DNA from: Komarekiella delphini-convector SJRDD-AB1
GTDB lineage: Bacteria > Cyanobacteriota > Cyanobacteriia > Cyanobacteriales > Nostocaceae
NCBI RefSeq assembly: GCF_014831675.1
Contig: NZ_VJXY01000003.1
Location: 62,001-126,000 of the forward strand
Length of the DNA: 64,000 bases
Reading direction: 5' to 3'
The position numbers were made by a program, and so were the translations under genes. The first letter of the stretch is position 1. Each line of letters starts with the position of its first letter. The notes beneath the pieces were generated by a model, which saw only the letters and a program-made list of their open reading frames with translations, was not told the origin of the DNA and did not search any database. This document shows positions 1 through 8,362 of this stretch, piece by piece.

Positions 1-228
1 GGTTTAGAGCAAAAGTTAGGTCTATCTTCTCAGCAATGGGAAGCCTTTGTAAATCAACTCACAGAACAACAACAGCAAATCTTGCAATTGAAAACAGCCC
101 GACAAAACGACCAGGCGATCGCCAAAGTCATCAAATGCACACCAAAACAGCTACAAAAGCGCTGGACTCAACTGTTAGAACTAGCATGGGCTATTCGCAA
201 CGGTAATACTGATGCCCAAGCAGGTTAA
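1..228 (+). CDS. C-terminal end of an unknown protein (5' truncated by window)
   Basis: An open frame runs from the first base to TAA at 226-228, giving the last 75 residues of a protein that begins outside the window. It is glutamine-rich, and its second half (QAIAKVIKCTPKQLQKRW followed by a short amphipathic helix) has the spacing of a helix-turn-helix, similar to sigma-factor region 4. That would fit a DNA-binding regulator, but this is inference from a short piece. I do not recognise the family. Codon use is ordinary for the window and a GCGATCGC-type site lies inside the frame. Confidence 0.6.
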   Translation, partial: GLEQKLGLSSQQWEAFVNQLTEQQQQILQLKTARQNDQAIAKVIKCTPKQLQKRWTQLLELAWAIRNGNTDAQAG

Positions 229-722
229 GCCAAAGCAAAATCATTGAATTTGCCTAAGCTTGATCCCAGTTATTACAGATTTTCCCCATTATTTGACCAC
301 AAAAAACTTTTTCTAATTATTTCCCGCTTTAGATTCTGATCCAGGAGAGCGGTCAGAGTCAGGTCAATATAAACTAGATAAATCGCGCTTTATTTGAACC
401 ACAATCTTTTAACAACTCATTCCCTATCTAAATTACTAAGTACAATATTAAGTAAAAATTCTGTTCGTAGTGAGCGATTTATCTCTCTATATAAGCTTTT
501 AAAGGGCTGAAGCCTTACTACAAGCTTTTATTCAATTAAGCTCTTTTAGTTAATACATTTGTATTTGTTTAGTACTAAAGTACCAAATATTTTCGATTTT
601 CTAGCTATTAATCAAGCCTTTCGCATCAAAAATCAAAAATTCATATTAAGCAACTAACCATTTGCTACTGCTTCCGTGGAATCCTAGGATAAGCGGGATT
701 TTTGGCAGCAGGATTTAATAGC
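229..722. other. Intergenic region, AT-rich
   Basis: About 490 bases between the partial first gene and the nuclease gene. It is AT-rich, with scattered A/T runs and no convincing reading frame, hairpin terminator or RNA gene. It presumably holds the promoter of the nuclease gene, but I cannot pick out a clear -35/-10 pair. Confidence 0.5.
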
Positions 723-1199
723 ATGGCTCTGACTCAAGGCGGACGGGCAAATCAAGCAGGAAAGATTCTAGAAAGTAATGTAGAAGCAATCTTGAATGGG
801 CATCATTATTTCCAAGTAGGAAACTATATCCAAAAAGAATTTTTATTAACTGCTAGTTTGTTAGCAAAACGCTATGCCAAGCAAGTTTATATTGGAACAG
901 GAATTTATCAAACTGCCCTGAAGGTTGACTTTTATATTGTTGGTTTACCTATCATGCCATCAGGATTAATTATCGAGTGCAAGTGGCAAGAAAGTGGTGG
1001 TTCTGTTGATGAAAAATTTCCTTATTTAAGTATGAATATTCAGTATTCTTACCCAGCACCTACTATTGTAGTTATAGGAGGTGAAGGAATGAGAGAAGGC
1101 GCAATTCAATGGTTAAGAAAACAAGTCACATATAATCATAATTTATTAGCAGTTTATAGTTTAGATAGATTTATTGCCTGGGCAAATAAACATTTCTAA
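723..1199 (+). CDS. PD-(D/E)XK-type nuclease, likely restriction enzyme
   Basis: A protein of about 158 residues that probably cuts DNA. The central part has the PD-(D/E)XK arrangement: an aspartate in KVDFYIVG, then after about 16 residues the strand GLIIECKWQ carrying the E-x-K pair. The next segment (GGSVDEKFPYL) is typical of these small nucleases. The frame opens with TTG at 702, but ATG at 723 has AGGA about ten bases upstream, so I use 723. It converges on the adenine methyltransferase on the other strand and their ends overlap by four bases, which suggests a type II restriction-modification pair. The cut site cannot be read from the sequence. A non-restriction DNA-repair nuclease is an alternative. 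Confidence 0.7.
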   Translation: MALTQGGRANQAGKILESNVEAILNGHHYFQVGNYIQKEFLLTASLLAKRYAKQVYIGTGIYQTALKVDFYIVGLPIMPSGLIIECKWQESGGSVDEKFPYLSMNIQYSYPAPTIVVIGGEGMREGAIQWLRKQVTYNHNLLAVYSLDRFIAWANKHF

Positions 1200-2029
1200 T
1201 ATGATGTAATTAATAACTCATAAATCATTCCTCTTTTTTTTGTATTAGAATTTATTGAGCGTGCTGCTACTATAGGGTAAATATTAAAATTAATTTGCTT
1301 GTACAACTTTCTAATATATTCACAATCAGAATTACATACCATAACTTTGACACCACGACTTGCTAGTTCAGCACAAGTATCTCTCAAACATTCTTGGTCT
1401 TTTTCATCAAAAGAATTTTGACTATAACCAGTAAAATAACTAGTGCTACTTATAGGATGATAAGGTGGGTCGCAGAAGACAAAATCATTATTGCTGGCTG
1501 CATAATTTAGCATATCTGCAAAATCTGCTTGTTTAATCTCAGATGTAGAAAGTGCGACTGAAGCTGCTCGCAATAAATCTTCAGGGCAGATATTGGGATT
1601 TTCGTATCTACCTAATGGCACATTAAATTTTCCCTGTGAGTTGACGCGATAAAGACCATTAAAACAAGTTTTATTGAGATAAATTAGACGAGCAGCTTTC
1701 TCTAAATCAGTAAACTTTAAGTTAGCTCGCATACTGTAGTAATAATCTCTATTATGTCGGATTTTATGATCTTTTAAAAGAGAAATCAATTCCTCGACGT
1801 TATCCCTAACACAACGATATGTTGTAATTAATTCGGCGTTAATATCAGTTAAAATTGCTGTGGTTGGTTGGAGATAGAAAAAAACAGCACCACCACCTAA
1901 GAATGGCTCATAGTAAGTTTGATAGCTTCTAGGAAAATAAGGAATATATTGCTGAATTAACCTACTTTTACCCCCTGCCCACTTCAAAAATGGACGCGGG
2001 CAAGTCTCCTTTGGGATTTGAATTACCAT
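1196..2029 (-). CDS. D12-class (Dam-like) DNA N6-adenine methyltransferase
   Basis: A 277-residue alpha-class adenine methyltransferase using S-adenosylmethionine. Motif X is FLKWAGGKSRL near the N-terminus, motif I is YEPFLGGGAVFF around residues 41-52, and the catalytic motif IV is DPPY in FVFCDPPYHPI near residue 188. The order X-I-target domain-IV and the length match Dam/DpnM, which methylate GATC. That is suggestive here because HIP1 (GCGATCGC) contains GATC, but specificity is not proven. It faces the nuclease gene tail to tail, so the pair is probably one restriction-modification module. Solitary Dam-like methylases also exist in Anabaena, so a housekeeping role is possible. Confidence 0.9.
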   Translation of the reverse strand: MVIQIPKETCPRPFLKWAGGKSRLIQQYIPYFPRSYQTYYEPFLGGGAVFFYLQPTTAILTDINAELITTYRCVRDNVEELISLLKDHKIRHNRDYYYSMRANLKFTDLEKAARLIYLNKTCFNGLYRVNSQGKFNVPLGRYENPNICPEDLLRAASVALSTSEIKQADFADMLNYAASNNDFVFCDPPYHPISSTSYFTGYSQNSFDEKDQECLRDTCAELASRGVKVMVCNSDCEYIRKLYKQINFNIYPIVAARSINSNTKKRGMIYELLITSY

Positions 2030-2193
2030 TTACTTCCGATTTAACTGAAATAATTGCTACTAAATATAGCTAATATAGCTGACGAACCATATTTTATATT
2101 AACTGGTTAATTTTCCAGCCGCATAGATTACAATTGAATAGATAAATCACATGAAAACAAACGTAAGTATATAACGAGGCAGTTTAAATTCAG

Positions 2194-2400
2194 ATGTTTG
2201 ACGGATTTTGGGATAACGTATTTCGCTACCCCCGCTACTTCATTACTGTGCTCTTAGGCGTGTTTTTGAACACCTTTGAGCCATTGATGCCGCTGTTGAA
2301 GCGTCCCATCACTTTGATTGCCATCTTAGGTTTATTTATTAGCACTCTGGTATTTATTACTTTCACCTTACGTGCAATGCTGGGTTTGAGTACAATCTAG
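2194..2400 (+). CDS. DUF751 / Ycf33-like small membrane protein
   Basis: A 68-residue protein with two predicted hydrophobic helices (about residues 15-33 and 40-60) separated by a short polar stretch around LLKRP. It matches the cyanobacterial and plastid DUF751 (Ycf33) pattern, with the aromatic start FDGFWDNVFRYPRYF. The function is unknown; the helices suggest an integral membrane, perhaps thylakoid, location. It sits directly upstream of rbfA, where this family is commonly found in cyanobacteria, so co-transcription is likely. Confidence 0.85.
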   Translation: MFDGFWDNVFRYPRYFITVLLGVFLNTFEPLMPLLKRPITLIAILGLFISTLVFITFTLRAMLGLSTI

Positions 2401-2534
2401 ACTAAGATTTTGCCCTGCGGACAGTTTCTTTTAATGTTGCGTAGTTTTTGCCCAACCTAGGCATCGCCAAATACTGTCTACCCAACTTGCATCTATATTA
2501 TGTTACACAACCTCTGTGTGGAGGCGAAATTATT

Positions 2535-2942
2535 ATGGCTACAAATCGCCGCGTTTCCCGCGTTGCTGAACTAATCAAACGGGAAGTTAGCCAAATGCTG
2601 CTCAATGGCATTAAGGATGACCGTGTGGCTACGGGAATGGTGAGCGTTACCGATGTTGATGTTTCTGGCGATCTTCAACACGCCAAAATCTACATCAGCA
2701 TCTATGGTACAGACGAAGCTAAGGCAGAAACAATGGCAGGCTTAAAGTCGGCGACGGGTTACGTCCGCAGCGAACTTGGGGCGCGGGTGAGGCTACGTCG
2801 GACACCAGAGGTGGTTTTTATCGAAGACCGCTCCATTGAACGGGGTAATAAAGTGCTGTCGCTGTTGAACCAACTCAAGCATGAGCGTCCAGCAGAAAAT
2901 CTGGCTGCTGTAGAGGAAGGTACAAATGAAGATGATGAATAA
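2535..2942 (+). CDS. rbfA: 30S ribosome-binding factor A
   Basis: RbfA binds the 30S subunit late in assembly and is needed for 16S rRNA 5' end maturation and cold adaptation. The 135-residue protein has the single KH-like domain: it opens [19 protein letters not shown], continues with the [19 protein letters not shown] strand-helix pattern, and ends with [19 protein letters not shown]. After that it is an acidic tail. The frame extends upstream to 2448, but that part is unlike the family and the ATG at 2535 follows a purine-rich GGAGGCG stretch. A strong terminator follows at 3016-3049. Confidence 0.95.
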   Translation: MATNRRVSRVAELIKREVSQMLLNGIKDDRVATGMVSVTDVDVSGDLQHAKIYISIYGTDEAKAETMAGLKSATGYVRSELGARVRLRRTPEVVFIEDRSIERGNKVLSLLNQLKHERPAENLAAVEEGTNEDDE

Positions 2943-3015
2943 TCTCGTAAATAAGTAATTTAAATAACAATGTAACTTTAGAACAATTAATCTCTAGGAA
3001 TTCGCCAAACAGTTT

Positions 3016-3049
3016 ACAGACGTGATTTGATCACGTCTGTTTTAATTTG
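3016..3049 (+). terminator. Rho-independent terminator after rbfA
   Basis: A perfect 11-base-pair stem (ACAGACGTGAT / ATCACGTCTGT, 3016-3026 and 3030-3040) with a 3-base loop is followed by TTTTAATTT. It is about 75 bases past the rbfA stop and is oriented to end the DUF751-rbfA transcript. Confidence 0.85.
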
Positions 3050-3851
3050 ACTATACTTATTTCAGGTTTTGGTAGTTGCATATATATGCTTTTTGGTTGT
3101 CTTGGTTTGCGTTTCTACTCTACTGTAAGGGATGCACTTTTCAGGTGGTTGACTCACTGGCCCTTCTGTACAGATACTTAAATACTGTGAGTAAGTACAT
3201 AGTTAATGGTAAAATATTTTACAATAAAAATCGAATATTACCTGATATCAGCGAATTTTCGCTAATTCATGATGCAAAACAAGTGTTTATCCTGAATCAT
3301 CTGTGTAACTTAAGTGTTGTAATTGACTGGGGGGTTACGTAATTATTGAAAAAATTGATAACAAATGCTAGGCTAAAAGCTTTCGTGGTGTACGTTAACA
3401 AATTATGTTTTGCAACATTTTATACCTTGCCTCTTGGCACATATTTCTGACTAGTTTTCCTTTGGACAAACACTAGTAGCCCTAGGCAGAGCTTTACGGT
3501 GATTAATTAGCACATTAAGCGATCGCCAGATGAATTATTCCCGCGCACCAAATTATGTTTTTAGCCAGCTACAGCAAAACTTTCAGACCTGTTGAATCGG
3601 AGTCACACAGCCAGCCTGACAGGTTAAGTTAACTACTCTGACATTCTTAATGTGAAGCAGATGTTAGGCAAATGTCAGGAAACGTTGACTTTATTAACAT
3701 ATCTTTAAATAATTTTAGGGTCTGTAGCGTCAAAATGGAAACAGTTCCGTATAGCAAACTACAAAACCCTAGCCACAAGTCTAACTTTGCTATGTTTGTT
3801 CTCAATAGATGACGGGAACACTATTTACGTGTAAATTTGTGAGTAAAAACC
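3050..3851. other. Long intergenic region upstream of the DUF4327 gene
   Basis: About 800 bases with no supported gene. A short frame at 3076-3342 starts on a non-ATG codon and has poor, AT-driven composition, so I do not call it. A HIP1-like site lies near 3520. The last 200 bases before the DUF4327 start contain no other frame and could be a long 5' leader. Confidence 0.45.
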
Positions 3852-4088
3852 ATGAGTGTCAATACGGTGCCCTCTATCAATTACTACTCTCTAGACGTGA
3901 TCCAGGACGAAGCACGCCGACTAGTGCAAAAGGGAATGGTCAGCAGACAGCAACCAATATATACACTCTGCCAATACATTCCAGCCAGAGAATGGGTTTG
4001 TGTTGAATGTGAATTAGAGAAATGTGACTTTCTGTTACGCGATCGCATTGGCGACCTGATTGGTCGTGAAGAATGGGATAACGACTAA
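3852..4088 (+). CDS. DUF4327 family protein
   Basis: A 78-residue soluble protein of a cyanobacteria-restricted family of unknown function. The N-terminal SINYYSLDVIQDEARRLVQK and central IYTLCQYIPAREWVCVECEL are the recognisable blocks. It has three cysteines, two of them in the VCVEC motif. A frame overlapping it in another register at 3809-4006 is a shadow. The start is preceded by GTGAGTAAAAACC, a weak ribosome-binding site. The gene stands alone, with long spacers on both sides. Confidence 0.85.
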   Translation: MSVNTVPSINYYSLDVIQDEARRLVQKGMVSRQQPIYTLCQYIPAREWVCVECELEKCDFLLRDRIGDLIGREEWDND

Positions 4089-4467
4089 TCAAGGTTTAAT
4101 TTCGGATTTTGGGTTGGGAGTTTATTTTCGATGTCTGGATTTCAGCATAAAAGATTCAAAACCCAATCTGAGGGATAATCTCTGTTTTTATTAGCATTGC
4201 CCGATTCAGAATCTTCCATTTTCCATAAACGCAGAAGCATTAGAGCCTGAATTTATACAATTTTTCAAATTAACCTGGGTCTCGCTAACGCCTATGGCGA
4301 AAGGCGAATGCATCGGAACAAATTGCTTGTGTATCCATTTCTACAACTTGAGTGTACTATGTAGATTCCCTGTCCGGGGCTGTTCTCAATATGGAACTGC
4401 TCCGGTCATTTTTTTAGGAGTACTTTCATCCGCGTCGCCTCAAGGCTGAGTCCCAATAGTTTTCGGA
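4089..4467. other. Intergenic region with repeats and a terminator
   Basis: About 380 bases. It holds an interspersed Nostoc-type repeat (around 4281-4312, a near-palindrome built on CGCTAACGCC and GGCG) and a terminator-like hairpin on the plus strand at 4374-4413. No coding frame is convincing. Confidence 0.5.
4374..4413 (+). terminator. Terminator-like hairpin, 290 bases past the DUF4327 gene
   Basis: CCGGGGCTGTTC (4374-4385) pairs with GAACTGCTCCGG (4394-4405) with one G-U pair and one mismatch around an 8-base loop, followed by TCATTTTTTTAG. It would end plus-strand transcripts, either the DUF4327 message with a long 3' tail or a separate small RNA. Confidence 0.6.
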
Positions 4468-4821
4468 TTATCCTACTTGATCTAAATATTGATTAATATC
4501 CTCAATAATGCGAGTAAGCTCAGCTTCCGTAGTCAAGCGGATATTGACATTGCGGACGGTAAGCAAGACTTTTGCGGCGAAGGGAGTCGGCCAGATATTA
4601 GGATTGCAGAAAACTTCTAGAAATACCTCGCCCGTATAACGATATTCCAGAGGAGGCTGAGGAATAACTTTACCACCGCCAGGAGTGGGTTTAGCGGCGA
4701 CAGCTTTTAAACGCTCCATTAATTTATCTGTTGCTGCTTTTAATTCTCGTGCTGCTTGGGCTGAAAAACTAAAGGAGACAGAACCTTCAATTAGATTGAG
4801 TGTTAGAGGAGTTGAAGACAT
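4468..4821 (-). CDS. Conserved hypothetical protein
   Basis: A 117-residue soluble protein that I do not recognise. It begins SSTPLTLNLIEGSVSFSFSA, has an amphipathic helix rich in Lys/Glu/Ala (residues 22-43), a glycine/proline linker (PTPGGGKVIPQPP), and then a beta-rich half (YRYTGEVFLEVF, VLLTVRNVNIRL). There is no signal peptide, membrane segment or catalytic motif. It stands alone, with the nearest genes facing away or distant. Balanced composition and periodic hydrophobics suggest a real gene. Confidence 0.6.
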   Translation of the reverse strand: MSSTPLTLNLIEGSVSFSFSAQAARELKAATDKLMERLKAVAAKPTPGGGKVIPQPPLEYRYTGEVFLEVFCNPNIWPTPFAAKVLLTVRNVNIRLTTEAELTRIIEDINQYLDQVG

Positions 4822-5355
4822 AAGTTTTTTATTAAAGCTTCTTGATAATTACTAATATTACCAAAATACGTGGTCAAGCCTGATGCTTTCAGACCAGAGG
4901 TAGAGATAATTCAAAAAGCGTTTATCCAAGAAAACGATAACGGACGCATGGAACCGGAAATACAGAATTTGCTTACTGAGTTATAAAACAAACGAATTTC
5001 AGAGGAAAATGATAGTTTTTCTTTAGTTAGCCCTGGTTTAAACAAAATCCTTTTCATGGGGCTAATTTTGACACGGTGGTGTGAACTTACTGGAGCATTT
5101 AGAGACAGAGAAAATTAATTAAAATTACCTTACTATTAATGCTAAAAATATGCTGTTATTAACAAAGTCACTATCAACCTATATCAAGCTTATAGCTGCT
5201 GTTAGTTAAAAATAATCTCAATAAATCTAGATAAAATTAGAGGTTATAGAGAGCTTTAATCCTGATTGCGTCAGACTTTGATACATTTTATTTGTATTTA
5301 TTTGTGTTTTGAGTTTTACATTAGAAGTCATAGAACTTAATTTGATAAATTCTCT
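4822..5355. other. Intergenic region with a short coding-like fragment
   Basis: About 530 bases. Between 4870 and 4986 (plus strand) a frame of about 38 codons from GTG reads like protein (DAFRPEVEIIQKAF, then MEPEIQNLLTEL) and ends in TAA. It has no clear ribosome-binding site and no upstream continuation, so it may be the remnant of a lost gene. The remainder is AT-rich and probably carries the promoter of the cation-efflux gene. Confidence 0.4.
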
Positions 5356-6258
5356 ATGACTTACGATAACCGTGCCGAAGTGCGAAAGGTTTTGATTATC
5401 ACTCTACTGCTCAATCTATTTGTAATGGGTTTGAAAGCAGTTGTTGGCTATTCGACAGGTTCTTTAAGCTTGTTAGCTGACGCTCTGCACAGTGTTACCG
5501 ATAGTGCAAATAATATTTTAGGATTAGTTGCTAGTAAGTTTTCTTCTCCACAACCCGATCGCGAACATCCCTACGGACACCACAAATTTGAAGCTGTAGG
5601 AGCTTTAGGAATTGCTGCTTTTTTAGGAATAGCCTGCTTTGAAATTCTGCAAGGAGCCATCGAACGAATTATCAAAGGTGGCGAACCTGTGAGAATTTCA
5701 CTACCTGAGTTGTGGTTATTACTAATTGTGCTAGGCGTAAATATTTTTGTGGCGTTTTACGAGCGTAGCGTGGGTAAGCGGGTAGGTAGCCTAATTTTAA
5801 TCGCTGACGCTACACATACAATGAGCGATATTTGGGTGACAATATCTGTAATTGGCGGTTTGATCGGGGTTTGGCTAGGTTATCAATGGATGGATATAGT
5901 GTTAGCCTTTCCCGTTGCTTTGTTGGTATTTTGGAGTGGTTGGTCAGTTTTAAAAGAGAATTTACCTTGGCTAGTGGATCAAATGGCGATCGCACCAGAA
6001 GCAATACATGCGATCGCTACTTCTGTTCCTGGCGTGGTTAACTGTCATGATATCGCCTCTCGCGGTGTTCTTGGTCGCCAAGTGTTTATAGAAATGCATT
6101 TAATAGTAGATGCACCAGATGTTGAAACTGCTCACCACATCACCGAAGAAGTAGAAAGCCGACTATCAGAGCGCTTTAGTCCCGTGAGGATTCTAATTCA
6201 CGTCGAGCCACCTGCATATAAGTCTGAATATATTAGCTTTGAGGCTGGAGCAAAATAG
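5356..6258 (+). CDS. Cation diffusion facilitator (CDF) metal efflux protein
   Basis: A 300-residue inner-membrane exporter that swaps a divalent metal (zinc, iron, manganese or similar) for protons. Six hydrophobic segments are visible. The two metal-site half-motifs typical of CDF proteins are present: ADALHSVTD (TM2, about residues 42-50) and ADATHTMSD (TM5, about 155-163), with HPYGHHKFE in the first cytoplasmic loop. The C-terminal 90 residues form the usual cytoplasmic ferredoxin-like domain, ending in ILIHVEPP. The metal cannot be fixed, although D-H/D-D motifs resemble the zinc/iron groups. The gene is monocistronic by position. Confidence 0.92.
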   Translation: MTYDNRAEVRKVLIITLLLNLFVMGLKAVVGYSTGSLSLLADALHSVTDSANNILGLVASKFSSPQPDREHPYGHHKFEAVGALGIAAFLGIACFEILQGAIERIIKGGEPVRISLPELWLLLIVLGVNIFVAFYERSVGKRVGSLILIADATHTMSDIWVTISVIGGLIGVWLGYQWMDIVLAFPVALLVFWSGWSVLKENLPWLVDQMAIAPEAIHAIATSVPGVVNCHDIASRGVLGRQVFIEMHLIVDAPDVETAHHITEEVESRLSERFSPVRILIHVEPPAYKSEYISFEAGAK

Positions 6259-6354
6259 CCTCTCGAAGAAAGAAGCCAGGTATCTTTTTATTCTATGATT
6301 TAGGATTGCTATAGAGATGCTGTAATGGAATAAATAACACAGCATAATTCTCAA

Positions 6355-7569
6355 ATGCGCCGCTTATTAGTAAATTTTATCTGTGGCTTGCTAATAGTAG
6401 TTCCACTCTCTAGCGAGGCGAGTCCACAACAGTCTCATGTTTGTCAAAGTACTCAGTCAACACCAAAATTTTTAGTTGTGGGTGGTGGTGGTGCGCCTTC
6501 TTTCAACGAAATTGCTTTAGAGAAAAATGTGCTTTTCTTTCAGCGCACTCTGCAATTCATGGGGTACGAGCCAAAGCAAGTTGCATCTATTTTCTTTGCC
6601 AATGGTAACGATGGACAAGCCTCTATCCGCTATATTGATCAACAGGGAAGACAGCAATTTAAACGACCAAATATTCCCTATCTCCAAGGTGCTATTACTT
6701 TAAAGAATTTAGAGCGTTATTTTCAACAGCTAGCACAACAGAAAAACTCTAAAACTTCATTTTTATATTTCACAGGACATGGAGGATTGAATGAACAAGA
6801 TTTAGATAACAATTCTTTTTACTTGTGGAATAAGCAACAGCTGAGTGTGAGACAGTTTTCTCAAATGTTGGACAAAGTATCTCCAAAAACACCTGTTGTT
6901 GCAATGATGGCTCAGTGTTTTTCTGGCTCTTTTGCTAATTTTATTTACGAGGGAGGAGATCCCAAACGTCCTGTCGCACTTCAGACGCGTTGTGGTTTCT
7001 TTGCTACGATTAAAAGTTTACCTTCAGTAGGCTGTACGCCAGAGGTTAATGAAGCTGATTATCGAGATTATAGTTCTAGTTTTTTTGCTGGTTTGAGTGG
7101 ACGCGATCGCACAGGAAAAGCTGTTAGCTCCGCCGACTACAATAAAGATGGACGAGTTGCCTATGCTGAAGCTCATGCGTTCGCTAAAGTCGATGAAAAA
7201 TCTATAGATTTACCGATATCCACTTCTGAAGCTTGGTTGCAAAACAAATTTTCTGCAAAACTAGAAAAAACAATTTTCAGTCAATCAATTAGCCAAATTT
7301 TACAGACTGCTCGTCCAGAACAAAGCTACGTAGTTAATTCTTTAGTCAACAGGTTTGAGTTAGACAAGCAAAAGCCTGTTTTGCAAAACTTGAACAGTGT
7401 AAATAGTCAAAAAATTCAAACTGATGAACAGCAAGCTGATCTCAAACGTCTGGAGATGGAACTAATTAACATCGCTGTTGAAAAGCAAATCCGCACTGCG
7501 GGTAATCAAAAAGATATTAATACGCTTGAGCGTTTAGTGAAGTGCGAAAGTGGTTCTTGGAAAAAATAA
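6355..7569 (+). CDS. Secreted caspase-like (clan CD) cysteine peptidase with EF-hand-like loop
   Basis: A 404-residue protein. The first 23 residues are a signal peptide (MRRLLVNFICGLLIVVPLSS, then EAS), so it should act outside the cytoplasm. The fold resembles C13/C14 clan CD peptidases: FLYFTGHGG supplies His142 and VAMMAQCFSGSF supplies Cys188, the dyad with the usual strand-loop context. Near residue 261, DYNKDGRVAYAE has the D-x-N-x-D-G spacing and closing glutamate of a calcium-binding EF-hand loop. The C-terminal 100 residues are helical and Gln/Lys-rich. Substrate and physiological role are unknown. It lies alone between the metal exporter and a response regulator. The dyad makes it probably active, not a pseudo-caspase. 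Confidence 0.75.
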   Translation: MRRLLVNFICGLLIVVPLSSEASPQQSHVCQSTQSTPKFLVVGGGGAPSFNEIALEKNVLFFQRTLQFMGYEPKQVASIFFANGNDGQASIRYIDQQGRQQFKRPNIPYLQGAITLKNLERYFQQLAQQKNSKTSFLYFTGHGGLNEQDLDNNSFYLWNKQQLSVRQFSQMLDKVSPKTPVVAMMAQCFSGSFANFIYEGGDPKRPVALQTRCGFFATIKSLPSVGCTPEVNEADYRDYSSSFFAGLSGRDRTGKAVSSADYNKDGRVAYAEAHAFAKVDEKSIDLPISTSEAWLQNKFSAKLEKTIFSQSISQILQTARPEQSYVVNSLVNRFELDKQKPVLQNLNSVNSQKIQTDEQQADLKRLEMELINIAVEKQIRTAGNQKDINTLERLVKCESGSWKK

Positions 7570-7585
7570 ATACCAAGAATAACAA

Positions 7586-7990
7586 TTACCAATTACAAGA
7601 AGCAACCAAACCAGCAACAATTGCAACTAGTTCTTCTGGATCAATGGGTTTAGAAACATGAGTATGAAAGCCAGCTTCTAAGGCGCGGATACGATCCTCG
7701 CTATCACCATAGGCTGTTAAGGCAATAGCGGGGACTTGTCCACCATTATCTGGCTTTTGCGCTCTTACCTTGCGGATCAGAGTGTAGCCATCTTCACCAG
7801 GCATAGCAATATCAGAAATCAATACATCGGGTTGCAATTCAGGTAACACTTGGCGTGCTGCTGCTGCTGATGCGACTGCCATGACGGTGGCTCCATCTGC
7901 TTCCAAGACAGTAGTAATATAAAAGCGAGTATCATCATCATCATCAACTACAAGGATATTTAAGCCAGCAAGCGAGAGAGGAGGTTCCAT
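7586..7990 (-). CDS. Single-domain response regulator (CheY-like receiver)
   Basis: A 134-residue stand-alone receiver domain. The acidic pocket is DDDDD at residues 16-20, the phospho-acceptor is Asp60 in VLISDIAMPGEDG, the switch threonine lies in ALTAYG, and the conserved lysine is in HVSKPID. There is no output domain, so it would signal by protein contact in a phosphorelay. It is divergent from, and 370 bases away from, the phytochrome operon, whose kinases are plausible partners. Its own cognate kinase is not shown by the sequence. Confidence 0.92.
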   Translation of the reverse strand: MEPPLSLAGLNILVVDDDDDTRFYITTVLEADGATVMAVASAAAARQVLPELQPDVLISDIAMPGEDGYTLIRKVRAQKPDNGGQVPAIALTAYGDSEDRIRALEAGFHTHVSKPIDPEELVAIVAGLVASCNW

Positions 7991-8362
7991 AACATCTCCA
8001 TTAACGTTAGAAAAATGAGAATAATTGCTAATAAACTAGTTGTTTTCTCAAGTGACACATTATTGGCAATTTTACTGCGATCGCGCCAATTTTACCTAGA
8101 GAATAACTCAATTTCTCTAGCCATGATCCTATTTGCAGCTAATTGTTTATTAGCATTTGTAATTCATTCCTATTTTGAATTCTGTGTATGTTTATATTCA
8201 TTGATATTTATAAATTTCTCTTTGACAAACAGCAAACTAATGAGAAAATTTTATTTAAATCTAATTACGTCTAACTTTAGATATATTTCTATAGATATAT
8301 CAAACCTAAAATTTCATAACTAAATCTAATCAAGACATACTTGTAATCATTGGTACTAAGAC
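7991..8362. other. Intergenic region between divergent signalling genes
   Basis: About 370 bases between the minus-strand receiver and the plus-strand phytochrome operon. A 102-codon frame at 8015-8323 is very Phe/Ile/Leu-rich, as expected from AT-rich DNA, lacks a ribosome-binding site and I do not call it. Promoters for both flanking units must lie here; none is clear enough to mark. Confidence 0.45.

Noticed and set aside
702-722. TTG start at 702 for the nuclease gene
   Set aside because: ATG at 723 has a better-placed AGGA, and the extra seven residues add no family feature.
3076-3342. 88-codon frame upstream of the DUF4327 gene
   Set aside because: Non-ATG start, AT-driven composition and no ribosome-binding site; reads as noise.
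8015-8323. 102-codon frame between the receiver and phytochrome genes
   Set aside because: Extreme Phe/Ile/Leu content from AT-rich DNA, no ribosome-binding site, lies in a divergent promoter region.
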